Origin: Ruminococcus sp. | GTDB taxonomy: Bacteria; Bacillota; Clostridia; Oscillospirales; Ruminococcaceae | Length of the DNA stretch: 56,348 bases | Assembly (NCBI GenBank): GCA_021201755.1 | Contig: JAJQEI010000050.1 | Location: forward strand, 120,110-176,457 | Reading direction: 5' to 3' | Shown here: positions 37,976-47,363 of the stretch, piece by piece | Layout: each line of letters begins with the position of its first letter | Numbering within the stretch: the first letter of the stretch is position 1 | Position numbers and translations under genes: made by a program | The notes under the pieces: generated by a model | Told to the model about the DNA's origin: nothing | What the model saw: the letters and a program-made list of their open reading frames with translations, nothing else | Databases searched by the model: none

Positions 37976-39133
37976 TTAATAGAACCGGAATGGCTTGATT
38001 TCCGACAAAAACAGGTGGTAGACGGAGTATGTGTTCTCCTCTACATTGGCGTTATACTTCTCGAGGTTTGGACTGCGCAGCTGATAGACTTCCTCTGTCA
38101 GGTCATGCGGTGCGGGAATGCGGAAAGAGAGTCTGTTTGAGCCGTCTGCGGCGGATTCCAACCGAGTCACATGGTATGTCTGACAGAACATATCTATAAC
38201 TTCTTCTTGTAGCGAGATAATCTTAGAATAGTCGATCGACAAAGAAGACCTCTCTCTCGTACCAATATCGTACTGTTTATCCGCCAGTATTGTCAAAACA
38301 ATCTGATCTTCATCCCCATCGTATTCGCCCTGTATCTCGAAGTCTGTAAGATCTGGGTTACGGTGGTACAAGTACGAAATTGTTGACAGCAGAAAGAATA
38401 ACAGACGTTCTGCGTTTACGTCAATACAAAGATACGATTCACATAGCAGCATGATTCTTGGTTTACTGCCAAGGACAGTTCTGCAATTATAGCAGAATTC
38501 CTCCAAGAATCGTTCCAGTAGGATCATTTCACTCTCCAGACCAGTTCCTTGATAATACCGCTCTAGCTCCGACAGAAGCGTAGGAGTCTACATCATGTTT
38601 CGACAGTTTCCCTCAATGAGATTTAATTCGTCCAGCATCTCGTAATATATCGTCGATGGGTAGCGATCGCCAAAATCAAATATCAAATCGCATAGCGAAT
38701 CTGTTGAATTGGAAATATTGCTAATCTGGTTGCGCAGCAGTGCAATTTTGCTCTCTTGTGACTCTCTGTAGCTTTGGTGTTGCCAAATTGCTTTCTGGTA
38801 CGGTTCTTTTGCAATCCGAAGCACGTAGATACGTTCTTCATCGGAATCTTCTTGTTCTGTAGATACGTGACCACTATCTAATGCAAGCGAATGAACGTCC
38901 AATTGTGCGGAATACGACAAGCCTTTCCAGTTAACAAGGCGATGTAATGTGCCTTGTACTGGTTTGTTTTCTTTTTTCATCTCTAACCATTGTTCCGGAT
39001 TTAACTGTGCCGAAAGCATTGGGCATTCTTGGTTCTCCCATAAGAGCGACCAATCAGATGTAAAAAACAAAACATAATCCGAAACGCTTTCGTACCATTT
39101 CTCAAATTGTTTTATTATCTCTTGTTTTATCAA
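37976..39133 (-). pseudogene. Degenerate histidine-kinase-like protein with in-frame TAG
   Basis: One frame of 386 codons from TTG 39133 (AAAGGTG eight bases upstream), interrupted by TAG at 38590-38588 (NCRNMM-TAG-TPTLLSELERYY). The N-terminal part looks like a small sensor domain (DYVLFFTSDWSLLWENQECPML); a helical segment (LIEGNCRNMM...LLERFLEEF) resembles a dimerisation region; the C-terminal part resembles a worn HATPase fold (DVNAERLLFFLLSTISYLYHR, DQIVLTILAD). There is no clear phospho-accepting His or G-box, so it may be a scaffold. It precedes the pilus operon but has its own terminator; a regulatory link is only inferred. I do not recognise the family firmly. Confidence 0.55.
38588..38590 (-). 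other. Premature TAG in the histidine-kinase-like gene
   Basis: Between ATG (Met) and ACT (Thr). The frame is open for 181 codons before and 204 codons after it. One transition from CAG. Confidence 0.85.
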
Positions 39134-39410
39134 AGCTGGTTCACCTTTCGTTTGAATTATGTTTCCTAATCATATGCAATTGTCATTATTATTCCTTGTT
39201 GCATATTATTACACCTTTATTTTATGCAAAACAGAAATAAAAAAAGCTTAGTATATTATACCACAAAAAAATACCTTGAAAATAAAATCATCGACTTTTT
39301 TCGTCGTTTCTTTTACTTTGTCGAATTTGAACAATTTATGATGTTTATTTTCATACAATACTTAAAAAAATACAAAAGTTTCCGCTTGTTTACCTGTTTT
39401 TTTTCAGAAA
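39134..39410. other. AT-rich intergenic region between divergent genes
   Basis: Nothing convincing is seen besides AT-rich sequence. A 64-codon plus-strand frame (39224-39418) is Phe/Lys-rich, lacks a ribosome site and is treated as chance. Confidence 0.5.
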
Positions 39411-39414
39411 GTGC

Positions 39415-39443
39415 TTGAAATTATTCTGAGGTTGGTGTATAAT
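39415..39443 (+). promoter_or_regulatory. Promoter of gap
   Basis: TTGAAA (39415-39420), 17-base spacer, TATAAT (39438-39443). Start near 39450 leaves an 87-base leader before the AGGAGG site of gap. Confidence 0.75.
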
Positions 39444-39536
39444 AAAAATGAAAAGGTAGCATTGCATTCATTTGAATTCGATTTCGAATACAAAATGCTA
39501 TAAAAGTGTTACCCAAAAAATTAGGAGGTAATTCCA

Positions 39537-40574
<1,038 letters not shown>

Positions 40575-40607
40575 GTGAAAGCTTAACCTATTAAACCCTA
40601 AAAATAT

Positions 40608-40646
40608 AAAAGCCATTGCGTGAAACGTCATGCAATGGCTTTTGTT
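40608..40646. terminator. Bidirectional terminator between gap and the zinc-ribbon gene
   Basis: Perfect 12-base arms AAAAGCCATTGC and GCAATGGCTTTT with A and T runs on both sides. Serves the convergent genes on either side. Confidence 0.85.
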
Positions 40647-40650
40647 TATT

Positions 40651-41229
40651 TTATCGGTTATTGGTGATATGCAAGGAAATATCACGAACATTGACACATA
40701 ACTCAGAAAAAGCAATTAAAACCAACAGAGAAAGATAAGATAGTACAATCCAGACAGCTGCGGCTGCAATTCCGATAAAAAATCCGATTACGCCCCCTTC
40801 TCCACCACCAATTTCCGTTGCAACTGCCGTTCCAACGATAACCAATGCAATCGCCTCTAAGATAGTTAAAATCAGAATAATCTTGCACAGTATCATCAGC
40901 TTTGCACCAGCATTTGCGAATAATCCACTCCGATGTTTTACAGCATATGATGCGCCGATATGTGATGATGTGCCACTGTTAACGAAAGCATGAGAAGAGG
41001 AAGGAATCGGTGCTCTACCATCTTGAAAAATATGATCACAACCAACACAGGTTGATGCCTCTTTTGGATTTCTTGTTCCACACATTGGGCAAAATTTTCC
41101 AGCAGCATCTATTGTAGGCGTAAAAATCGCAGACGGATTTGTGTTCATATTTCGTAGAAAACGGTATCCGCAATTGCATTCTGTCACGCTTGAATCAACA
41201 ATTTTCCCACAGCTTGGGCAGGTTTTCAT
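40651..41229 (-). CDS. Zinc-ribbon membrane protein, unknown function
   Basis: A 192-residue protein with two zinc ribbons in the N-terminal third (CPSCGKIVDSSVTECNCGY and CPMCGTRN ... CVGC), then a Ser-rich linker and two hydrophobic helices (about residues 108-137 and 143-172). This layout is common in Firmicute proteins annotated only as zinc-ribbon domain membrane proteins. No enzymatic motif is visible. It is convergent with gap and shares its terminator. AGGGGGTG lies before the ATG at 41229, and a TATAAT near 41290 could be its promoter. Confidence 0.75.
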   Translation of the reverse strand: MKTCPSCGKIVDSSVTECNCGYRFLRNMNTNPSAIFTPTIDAAGKFCPMCGTRNPKEASTCVGCDHIFQDGRAPIPSSSHAFVNSGTSSHIGASYAVKHRSGLFANAGAKLMILCKIILILTILEAIALVIVGTAVATEIGGGEGGVIGFFIGIAAAAVWIVLSYLSLLVLIAFSELCVNVRDISLHITNNR

Positions 41230-41332
41230 TTTTACACCCCCTATTTCATATTTTCCCTCTTAATAAATCACATCAAACCCTATATTTATTATAGCAAAAA
41301 AAAAAAAGATATATTTTGTGAACATTTGCATG

Positions 41333-42196
41333 TTAAATATGAATATCCCGGCGTAAACAGATTGGAATATGGAAAGGTAGGCACAATGAATCGATTTGAT
41401 GTCCAATTTCTTTGGTATGAACGATAGGTAAATCTGGATTGTCAATTATCTGTTGTACAAGCATATACAACTGTAGCATTTGACCATTTTGTGCAATCTC
41501 TGTAAAATTGCCCAACAATACACCGCTGCACTGAGAAAACGCTCCGATGTGTTTGTATTGCCACAGCATAGTTTCGATTCGTGATAGATTACCAGAATTG
41601 CTCTCTAATAATAAGACTTTTTCATTAAAATTTGGCTGCCATGGTGTTCCTATAAGTTTCAATGTGCAGCGAATATTTCCGCCGACAATTTCTCCAGTAA
41701 GTACATCCCCTTGTAAAAACGTATACTTTCTGGGAACATTTGTCTCCGGATGATTTTCAAATACTGCGGCAAAATAGTCTTGTGCAATTGTAGACTGCGG
41801 TAAAAAACGTGGCTGAAAATAATAGACAGGTAATCTTGAAATTTGTCGCAAAGGATTCAGTAAAACTGAGTTATCACTATAGCCAAAGTAAGGTTTTTGA
41901 AATTTACGCAACACTGAAAAATCAACAAGTGAAAGAATTCCATTTACTGCATCACCACCAGAGACATCGAAAACCGCATCCATTTTTTCATCTAAAAAAG
42001 CTTCGTACAGCATCTGCGCCCGCATCTGAGGAGACTGCGTTTCACCAAGTGAAGTACAATAAAGTGTCGGATAAATCCATGAGGAAATCATAAATCTTTC
42101 TCGCAAAAAATCCTGTAAAATGATGATTTCATCACTATCTTGAGATGTACCGTCCGAGCAGCCAATAATGGCGGCTTGAGAGATTTGTTTTGTCAT
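41333..42196 (-). CDS. S66-family peptidase (LD-carboxypeptidase/MccF-like)
   Basis: Predicted 287-residue serine peptidase. S66 enzymes trim the tetrapeptide of murein or cleave microcin C-like compounds. I see AQMLYEAFLDEKMDAVFDVSGGDAVNGIL (the GG near the nucleophile loop), FGYSDNSVLL with the probable nucleophile Ser, VLLLESNSG with a candidate catalytic Glu, and EIGHQIDSLCLPF with the His. The variant GYSDNS (usually GxSDxT) makes substrate uncertain. I chose ATG 42196, with CGGAG eight bases upstream; the longer frame adds a hydrophobic non-homologous stretch overlapping the pfl promoter region. Stop TAA. Confidence 0.8.
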   Translation of the reverse strand: MTKQISQAAIIGCSDGTSQDSDEIIILQDFLRERFMISSWIYPTLYCTSLGETQSPQMRAQMLYEAFLDEKMDAVFDVSGGDAVNGILSLVDFSVLRKFQKPYFGYSDNSVLLNPLRQISRLPVYYFQPRFLPQSTIAQDYFAAVFENHPETNVPRKYTFLQGDVLTGEIVGGNIRCTLKLIGTPWQPNFNEKVLLLESNSGNLSRIETMLWQYKHIGAFSQCSGVLLGNFTEIAQNGQMLQLYMLVQQIIDNPDLPIVHTKEIGHQIDSLCLPFHIPICLRRDIHI

Positions 42197-42498
42197 GTGA
42201 TCAACTCCGTTAAGTTTGTTGGTTAGCATAGTGAATAACACAACTATACTATTATAATATATAAAAATAAAACATAAAGTTAATTGCAAGATTAATATGA
42301 CTGCGATTACATTCCTATTCATTAGTATACTAGAAAAAAACGTTTTTGTCAATCCGAAATCAGAATTCAACCTTTTGAAAATAAGTAAATTAAATCAAAA
42401 TTCCTTATTTTTTTTAAAAATAATGTCCTAATCACTTAGGAAAGAACAGAAAGAAAAGTCGCTAGAAAAAATTTTTTTGTAAAATTTCACGAAAGCTA

Positions 42499-42527
42499 TT
42501 GACATACTAATTGAGATGTGTTATTAT
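42499..42527 (+). promoter_or_regulatory. Promoter of the pfl operon
   Basis: TTGACA (42499-42504), 17-base spacer, TATTAT (42522-42527). Start near 42534 leaves a leader of about 160 bases. Confidence 0.75.
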
Positions 42528-42573
42528 TAGTGTAGCTCAAAACACAACTGCACAAGTATGTGATAGGATTGTG

Positions 42574-42675
42574 ATAAAGGCATTCCTTTTATGCTGCAGC
42601 TGTGGTTTGTGATACTATTTTTGCAGTGCGTGATTTTCGCACTGCCTCAAATCTAAATACGCCGGCTTTTCCGGC
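42574..42675 (+). promoter_or_regulatory. Structured leader of the pfl operon
   Basis: Three hairpins in the leader: ATAAAGG/CCTTTTAT (42574-42592, one bulge), a perfect GCAGTGCG/CGCACTGC (42623-42645) and GCCGG/CCGGC (42661-42675), the last just before the AAGGGGAG ribosome site. No U tract follows, so a terminator is unlikely; RNA stabilisation, a protein-binding site, or a regulator of ribosome access are possible. It does not show the conserved blocks of the pfl/ZTP riboswitch. Confidence 0.5.
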
Positions 42676-42693
42676 AAAGGGGAGATTCTTAAA

Positions 42694-44781
42694 ATGGCAG
42701 AAACATTCGAAAAGGCTTGGGCTGGCTTCGCTGGTACCGCTTGGAAAAAAGAAATTGACGTACGGGACTTCATCCAGAAAAATTACACGCCGTATGAAGG
42801 TGACGAAAGCTTTTTGGCAGGTCCGACAGAAGCGACCAAGACACTTTGGCAAGAGATTCTGGATTTATTCCAACAAGAGCGAGATAATGGTGGCGTTATT
42901 GATATGGATACTAAGATTGTATCTAAAGTAGATTCACACGATGCCGGTTATATTCATCAGGAATTGGAACAAATCGTTGGTCTTCAGACTGACAAACCAT
43001 TAAAACGTGCGTTGCAGCCTTTCGGTGGAATCCGTATGGCAGAAACTGCCTGCGAATCCTATGGCTATAAAGTTGATTCGGAAATCAGCTACATTTTCCG
43101 AGAATACAGAAAGACACACAACGAAGGCGTTTTTGATGTCTATACACCGGAAATGCGTGCAGCTCGTCATAACGCTATTATCACTGGTCTACCCGATGCG
43201 TATGGTAGAGGTCGTATTATCGGCGACTATCGTCGAGTTGCACTGTATGGTATTGATCGTTTAATTGAAGACAAGAATCACCAAAAGGCAATTACTGGCG
43301 GTACAATGACAGAAGAAAAAATCCGTCTTCGTGAAGAATTGGCAGAACAAATCAAGGCACTGAAGGCACTGAAAAGTATGGCTGCAAAGTATGGCTTTGA
43401 TATCTCCGCTCCGGCTATTAATGCAAAAGAAGCTATTCAATGGACATATTTTGCTTATCTCGCTGCAGTAAAAGATCAAAATGGTGCGGCAATGAGTCTT
43501 GGTAGAACTTCCACATTCTTGGATATTTATATTCAACGTGATTTGGATAATGGAATCTTAACAGAAGAACAAGCTCAGGAATATATTGATCACTTCATTA
43601 TGAAATTGCGTATGGTGAAGTTTGCTAGAACTCCGGAATATAATTCTCTATTCTCTGGCGACCCACAGTGGGTGACAGAATCTATCGGTGGTATGGGCAT
43701 CGATGGAAGAACCCTGGTAACTAAGAATAGTTATCGCTATCTGCATACCCTCGAAAACTTGGGTACCGCCCCAGAACCGAACCTAACTGTTTTGTGGTCA
43801 AAGCGACTGCCAGAATCATTCAAACGGTACTGTGCAAAATTGTCCATCAATACCTCGTCCTTCCAATATGAAAACGATGATTTGATGCGTGTTACGCACG
43901 GTGATGACTATGCAATTGCTTGCTGTGTATCTTCTATGCGTGTTGGTAAGGAAATGCAATTCTTTGGCGCACGTGCAAACTTGGCAAAATGTTTACTGTA
44001 TGCGATCAACGGTGGTGTTGATGAACGCTTAGATGCAAAGACCGGTAAACACAATCAGGTAGGTCCAAAGTATCGTCCAGTGGAAGGCAATTATCTGAAT
44101 TATGATGATGTAATTGAAAAATATACAGATATGATGGAATGGCTGGCAAAGTTGTATGTAGATACTTTGAACTGCATTCACTATATGCATGACAAATATT
44201 GCTACGAAGCATTGCAGATGGCACTTCATGATAAGGATGTTAAGCGTTATTTTGCAACCGGTATTGCAGGTATGTCTGTTGTTGCTGACTCCTTGTCTGC
44301 AATTAAGTATGCAAAAGTAAAGTGCATTCGTGACGAATTTGGTGTTGTTACCGACTTTGAAATTGAAGGTGACTTCCCGAAATATGGAAATAACGACGAA
44401 CGTGTAGACAGCATTGCAGTAGAAATTCTGAATAAATTCATGGATATGATTCGCAGCAATTACTGCTACAGAGGCGGTGTACCAACTACTTCAATTTTGA
44501 CTATTACTTCTAACGTTGTATACGGTAAGAAAACCGGTAATACTCCGGACGGCAGAAAGAAAGGACAGCCACTGGCTCCAGGTGCAAATCCAATGCATGG
44601 GCGTGATACGCATGGTGCGGCTGCATCAATGGCTTCTGTTGCAAAATTGCCATGGAAGAATGCACAGGATGGTATTTCTAATACCTTTACAATTATTCCA
44701 GATGCACTAGGCAAGGATGATAAGGTATTTGCTGGCGATATTGATGTTGCATCTATTCGTGAAGCGTTAGAAGAAGAATAA
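42694..44781 (+). CDS. pflB: Pyruvate formate-lyase catalytic chain lacking the glycyl-radical domain
   Basis: Converts pyruvate and CoA to acetyl-CoA and formate. The 695-residue chain matches PFL from [20 protein letters not shown] to the end of the barrel, with the catalytic cysteine pair in [21 protein letters not shown] at residues 410-411. It ends ...[26 protein letters not shown] and stop, exactly where complete enzymes (about 760 residues) continue into the glycyl-radical domain. That domain is encoded separately at 45072. AAGGGGAG lies eight bases before ATG. The codon bias is high-expression. Neighbouring pflA confirms the function. Confidence 0.93.
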   Translation: MAETFEKAWAGFAGTAWKKEIDVRDFIQKNYTPYEGDESFLAGPTEATKTLWQEILDLFQQERDNGGVIDMDTKIVSKVDSHDAGYIHQELEQIVGLQTDKPLKRALQPFGGIRMAETACESYGYKVDSEISYIFREYRKTHNEGVFDVYTPEMRAARHNAIITGLPDAYGRGRIIGDYRRVALYGIDRLIEDKNHQKAITGGTMTEEKIRLREELAEQIKALKALKSMAAKYGFDISAPAINAKEAIQWTYFAYLAAVKDQNGAAMSLGRTSTFLDIYIQRDLDNGILTEEQAQEYIDHFIMKLRMVKFARTPEYNSLFSGDPQWVTESIGGMGIDGRTLVTKNSYRYLHTLENLGTAPEPNLTVLWSKRLPESFKRYCAKLSINTSSFQYENDDLMRVTHGDDYAIACCVSSMRVGKEMQFFGARANLAKCLLYAINGGVDERLDAKTGKHNQVGPKYRPVEGNYLNYDDVIEKYTDMMEWLAKLYVDTLNCIHYMHDKYCYEALQMALHDKDVKRYFATGIAGMSVVADSLSAIKYAKVKCIRDEFGVVTDFEIEGDFPKYGNNDERVDSIAVEILNKFMDMIRSNYCYRGGVPTTSILTITSNVVYGKKTGNTPDGRKKGQPLAPGANPMHGRDTHGAAASMASVAKLPWKNAQDGISNTFTIIPDALGKDDKVFAGDIDVASIREALEEE

Positions 44782-44829
44782 TTTTATTACCAAACAGTAG
44801 AAAGGAGGCGCATTGTCATAGCAGAACAT

Positions 44830-45027
44830 ATGTTAAAAGAAGCAGATAAGTCTGACGAATTGGTCGACATGATTGAAACACTCATGGAAAATGGCAGCGG
44901 TCACTTGACTATTTCAAAAGAGGATTTGATGGATGAAGGATTGCGTGTCAAGACTTATCGTAGTATGGATTGTTCTAAAGGTAATATGGCATGCAGCCAG
45001 CCTACGGAACTGATGGACGAAATATGA
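44830..45027 (+). CDS. Small ORF between the two PFL chains, unknown
   Basis: A 65-codon frame (MLKEADKSDELVDMIETLMENGSGHLTIS ... SMDCSKGNMACSQPTELMDEI) that I do not recognise. It is acidic, contains two Cys and looks like a real helical protein. A full AGGAGG site lies at 44803-44808, too far (21 bases) from the ATG. An in-frame ATA at 44818 (ATA GCA GAA CAT ATG) is nine bases from that site and could be a rare start or a mutated ATG, giving 69 residues. Its place between pflB and the radical chain suggests a role in the enzyme or its activation. Confidence 0.6.
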   Translation: MLKEADKSDELVDMIETLMENGSGHLTISKEDLMDEGLRVKTYRSMDCSKGNMACSQPTELMDEI

Positions 45028-45071
45028 CGATATAACGTCATATTTACTTAGATTCATAAGGAGGAATTATT

Positions 45072-45311
45072 ATGGCTAACGAAAAACAAATCGATAATTT
45101 GGTAGGGTTGCTCGATGGTTACGCTGAAAAAGGTGGTCATCACCTGAATGTCAACGTTTTAAATCGGGAGACATTGCTCGATGCACAGCAGCATCCGGAA
45201 AAATATCCGCAACTGACAATTCGTGTCAGTGGATACGCAGTTAACTTTATCAAGCTCACCAAAGAGCAACAGGATGATGTTATCTCCAGAACGTTCCACG
45301 CTGCTCTCTAA
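45072..45311 (+). CDS. grcA: Separate glycyl-radical domain of pyruvate formate-lyase (GrcA/YfiD-like)
   Basis: A 79-residue protein equal to the C-terminal domain of [51 protein letters not shown] and [14 protein letters not shown]. The radical-bearing glycine is in RVSGYAV at residue 54. In E. coli GrcA is a spare domain that rescues damaged PFL; here the main chain has no such domain, so this protein should be an obligate subunit. AAGGAGG sits seven bases before the ATG. It lies between the small ORF and pflA in one operon. Confidence 0.93.
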   Translation: MANEKQIDNLVGLLDGYAEKGGHHLNVNVLNRETLLDAQQHPEKYPQLTIRVSGYAVNFIKLTKEQQDDVISRTFHAAL

Positions 45312-45422
45312 GGAGAAATGTGTGGATTTCAAAAAAAGAATTTTGGAATAAAAAAACACAAGTTTTTATGTGGTGGGCGTGCAGAATTTTGTGCGCTCAC
45401 TTTTTTGAAAGGAGGTAAAGCA

Positions 45423-46193
45423 ATGGAAGGACATATTCATTCTACAGAAAGCTTTGGCACGGTAGACGGGCCAGGAATTCGTTTTGTGGTTTTTTTTCAA
45501 GGTTGTCCCATGCGCTGTCTATATTGTCATAATCCAGACACATGGTCAATTGGTGGCAGTGATGAAAATTTAAGAAGCGTTGATTCAATTTTGGATGAAT
45601 ATGACGGTGTTAAGGAATTTTTACGGGGTGGCGGTCTAACAGCAACTGGTGGCGAGCCACTTGTACAGATGGAATTTTTGACTGAGTTATTCGAGAAGGC
45701 GAAAACAAAGGGGATTCACACTTGCTTAGATACCTCAGGAATTCTCTACAGATCAGAAAAACGTGCGACATTTGATCGACTTATGGCTTCAACGGACTTA
45801 GTCATGCTAGATATTAAACATATCGATCCGGAAGAACATCAAAAGCTGACAAAGCAGCCAAATACGCATATCTTAGAATTTGCAGAATATCTGAATGAAA
45901 AACAGATTCCCGTTTGGATTCGTCATGTTATTGTGCCAGGATATACGCTGAATGATGCGTATTTGCGTCGCTTGGGTTATTTTATTGGCGGACTCGACAA
46001 CCTCAAGGCGTTGGATGTACTTCCCTATCATACTATGGGTGAAGTTAAGTACCAAAATCTTGGTATTAAATATCCACTAAAAGATGTACCAGCGGCAACC
46101 AAAGAACAAGCGGTTCATGCCAAAAATATGATTTTTGAAGGATTAAAAAATCGCTTACGGGATGAAAATCACCATGCACACACAGCAAATTGA
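45423..46193 (+). CDS. pflA: Pyruvate formate-lyase activating enzyme
   Basis: Radical SAM enzyme that installs the glycyl radical. The 256-residue protein opens GHIHSTESFGTVDGPGIR and has the CxxxCxxC iron-sulphur motif GCPMRCLYC with cysteines 28, 32 and 35, then TATGGEPLVQMEFL and LDIKHIDPEEHQKLT. GGAGG lies eight bases before ATG 45423; the longer frame to 45318 is not homologous. Last gene of the PFL operon. Its substrate here must be the separate 79-residue chain, or a complex of both chains. Confidence 0.96.
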   Translation: MEGHIHSTESFGTVDGPGIRFVVFFQGCPMRCLYCHNPDTWSIGGSDENLRSVDSILDEYDGVKEFLRGGGLTATGGEPLVQMEFLTELFEKAKTKGIHTCLDTSGILYRSEKRATFDRLMASTDLVMLDIKHIDPEEHQKLTKQPNTHILEFAEYLNEKQIPVWIRHVIVPGYTLNDAYLRRLGYFIGGLDNLKALDVLPYHTMGEVKYQNLGIKYPLKDVPAATKEQAVHAKNMIFEGLKNRLRDENHHAHTAN

Positions 46194-46226
46194 AAATTCT
46201 TGTGCTATCTTTGTAAAAATTATAGA

Positions 46227-46249
46227 AACTGCCTTGCAAAAGGCAGTTA
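46227..46249 (+). terminator. Hairpin after pflA, weak terminator
   Basis: AACTGCCTT/AAGGCAGTT perfect nine-base stem with a four-base loop, 35 bases after pflA. The following sequence is AATAAT rather than a U tract, so its strength is doubtful. Confidence 0.5.
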
Positions 46250-46317
46250 ATAATATGAGGACATTAAATTTGTTTTGATTTGCATTTATAATGCAGATAA
46301 AAATAGGAGGTGATGGC

Positions 46318-46416
46318 ATGAATGCTGACCCATATCCCCGATCGTGGAAAATGCAGATAATCGCAAGAAAAATTATAAGTAGGGTAGCAGATGCCATGTG
46401 GATTATTCTGCCCTAA
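46318..46416 (+). CDS. Candidate leader peptide upstream of corA (32 aa)
   Basis: ATG at 46318 follows AGGAGG with a seven-base spacer, one of the strongest ribosome sites in the window, yet encodes only 32 residues: NADPYPRSWKMQIIARK ... MWIILP, ending 17 bases before the corA start. The DPYP motif near the N-terminus recalls the acidic-proline motif of enterobacterial MgtL, a leader peptide whose ribosome falls off at low Mg2+. Homology is not claimed; the resemblance is in position, motif and the transporter controlled. Alternatively it is a simple upstream ORF for coupling. Confidence 0.5.
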   Translation: MNADPYPRSWKMQIIARKIISRVADAMWIILP

Positions 46417-46433
46417 GAAAGGTGGATTCTGAT

Positions 46434-47363
46434 TTGATCTCTTATTACAAAACAGTTGCCAATCGTTTGATTGAAGTAAATGATTTGACAGCGGGCTGCT
46501 GGGTTTCAGTGGTTGATCCTACAGCAAAGGAACAACAAATGCTGATTGAAAAGTATGGTCTGGACAGTGGATTCTTGAAATCTTCTTTGGACGAAGAAGA
46601 ATCTTCTCGTGTAGAACAGGAAGACAAGCAAACATTGATTATTGTCGATACAGCCGTATCAGAAGTGCAAAAAGATGATACATTGGTTTTTTACACTATG
46701 CCACTTGGCATCATTTTAACAGATCATTATGTTTTTACCATATCACTAAAAGAAAACAAAGTGATTGAAGATGCTGTGAGTGGACGTGTCCGCAATATTC
46801 AAACCCAATTTCGCACCCAGTTTATTCTACGGCTGATGATGCATATCACATCCTGTTACCTCGTTTACTTGAAGCAAATTGACAAAAGTTCTACATCATT
46901 GCAACGAAAATTGCAGGATGCGATGCAGAATATTGAATTAAGCCAGATGTTGGAACTGGAAAAGTCCTTGATTTATTTCTCTACTTCTTTAAAATCTAAC
47001 GATGTAACGATGAATAAAATCTTGCGAGGTCGTGTGCTGAAGCTTTACGAAGAGGATCAAGACTTGTTGGAAGACGTACTCATCGAATTAAAGCAGGCAC
47101 AGGAAATGGCAGATATTTATTCTAAAATTCTGGCAAGTATTGTCGAAGCGTTTGCTGCAGCCATTTCAAACAATTTAAACCTTGTTATGTGGCGACTAAC
47201 GCTTGTAACAATTGTTCTAGCAATTCCAACACTTATCTATAGTTTCTATGGTATGAACACTTTAGATTTGCCCGGTGCTGAATTTACGTGGATTCCAACA
47301 ATAATTTCAATTGTGCTAACAGTAGCAGTTACATTCGTTCTTATAAAATTTATGAAGAAGTAG
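46434..47363 (+). CDS. corA: CorA-family magnesium/divalent cation channel
   Basis: Homopentameric Mg2+ channel family. The 309-residue protein starts ISYYKTVANRLIEV, has a soluble domain (GCWVSVVDPTAKEQQML ... LDEEESSRVEQED), a long helix, and two C-terminal membrane helices joined by the signature YGMN (SFYGMNTLDLPGAEF). I chose TTG 46434, with AAGGTGG seven bases upstream and the family-typical SYYKT opening; the GTG at 46398 is an alternative. It overlaps the convergent CNNM-type gene by 14 bases. Regulation by the upstream short peptide is proposed. Confidence 0.92.
   Translation: MISYYKTVANRLIEVNDLTAGCWVSVVDPTAKEQQMLIEKYGLDSGFLKSSLDEEESSRVEQEDKQTLIIVDTAVSEVQKDDTLVFYTMPLGIILTDHYVFTISLKENKVIEDAVSGRVRNIQTQFRTQFILRLMMHITSCYLVYLKQIDKSSTSLQRKLQDAMQNIELSQMLELEKSLIYFSTSLKSNDVTMNKILRGRVLKLYEEDQDLLEDVLIELKQAQEMADIYSKILASIVEAFAAAISNNLNLVMWRLTLVTIVLAIPTLIYSFYGMNTLDLPGAEFTWIPTIISIVLTVAVTFVLIKFMKK

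Noticed and set aside
37605..39536. Suppressor tRNA gene near the interrupted genes
   Set aside because: I looked for a tRNA-like cloverleaf with a TTCRA loop in the gaps at 37605-37975 and 39134-39536 and saw none; the search was by eye only.
42534..42693. pfl/ZTP riboswitch upstream of pyruvate formate-lyase
   Set aside because: The leader has hairpins but not the conserved sequence blocks of that riboswitch.
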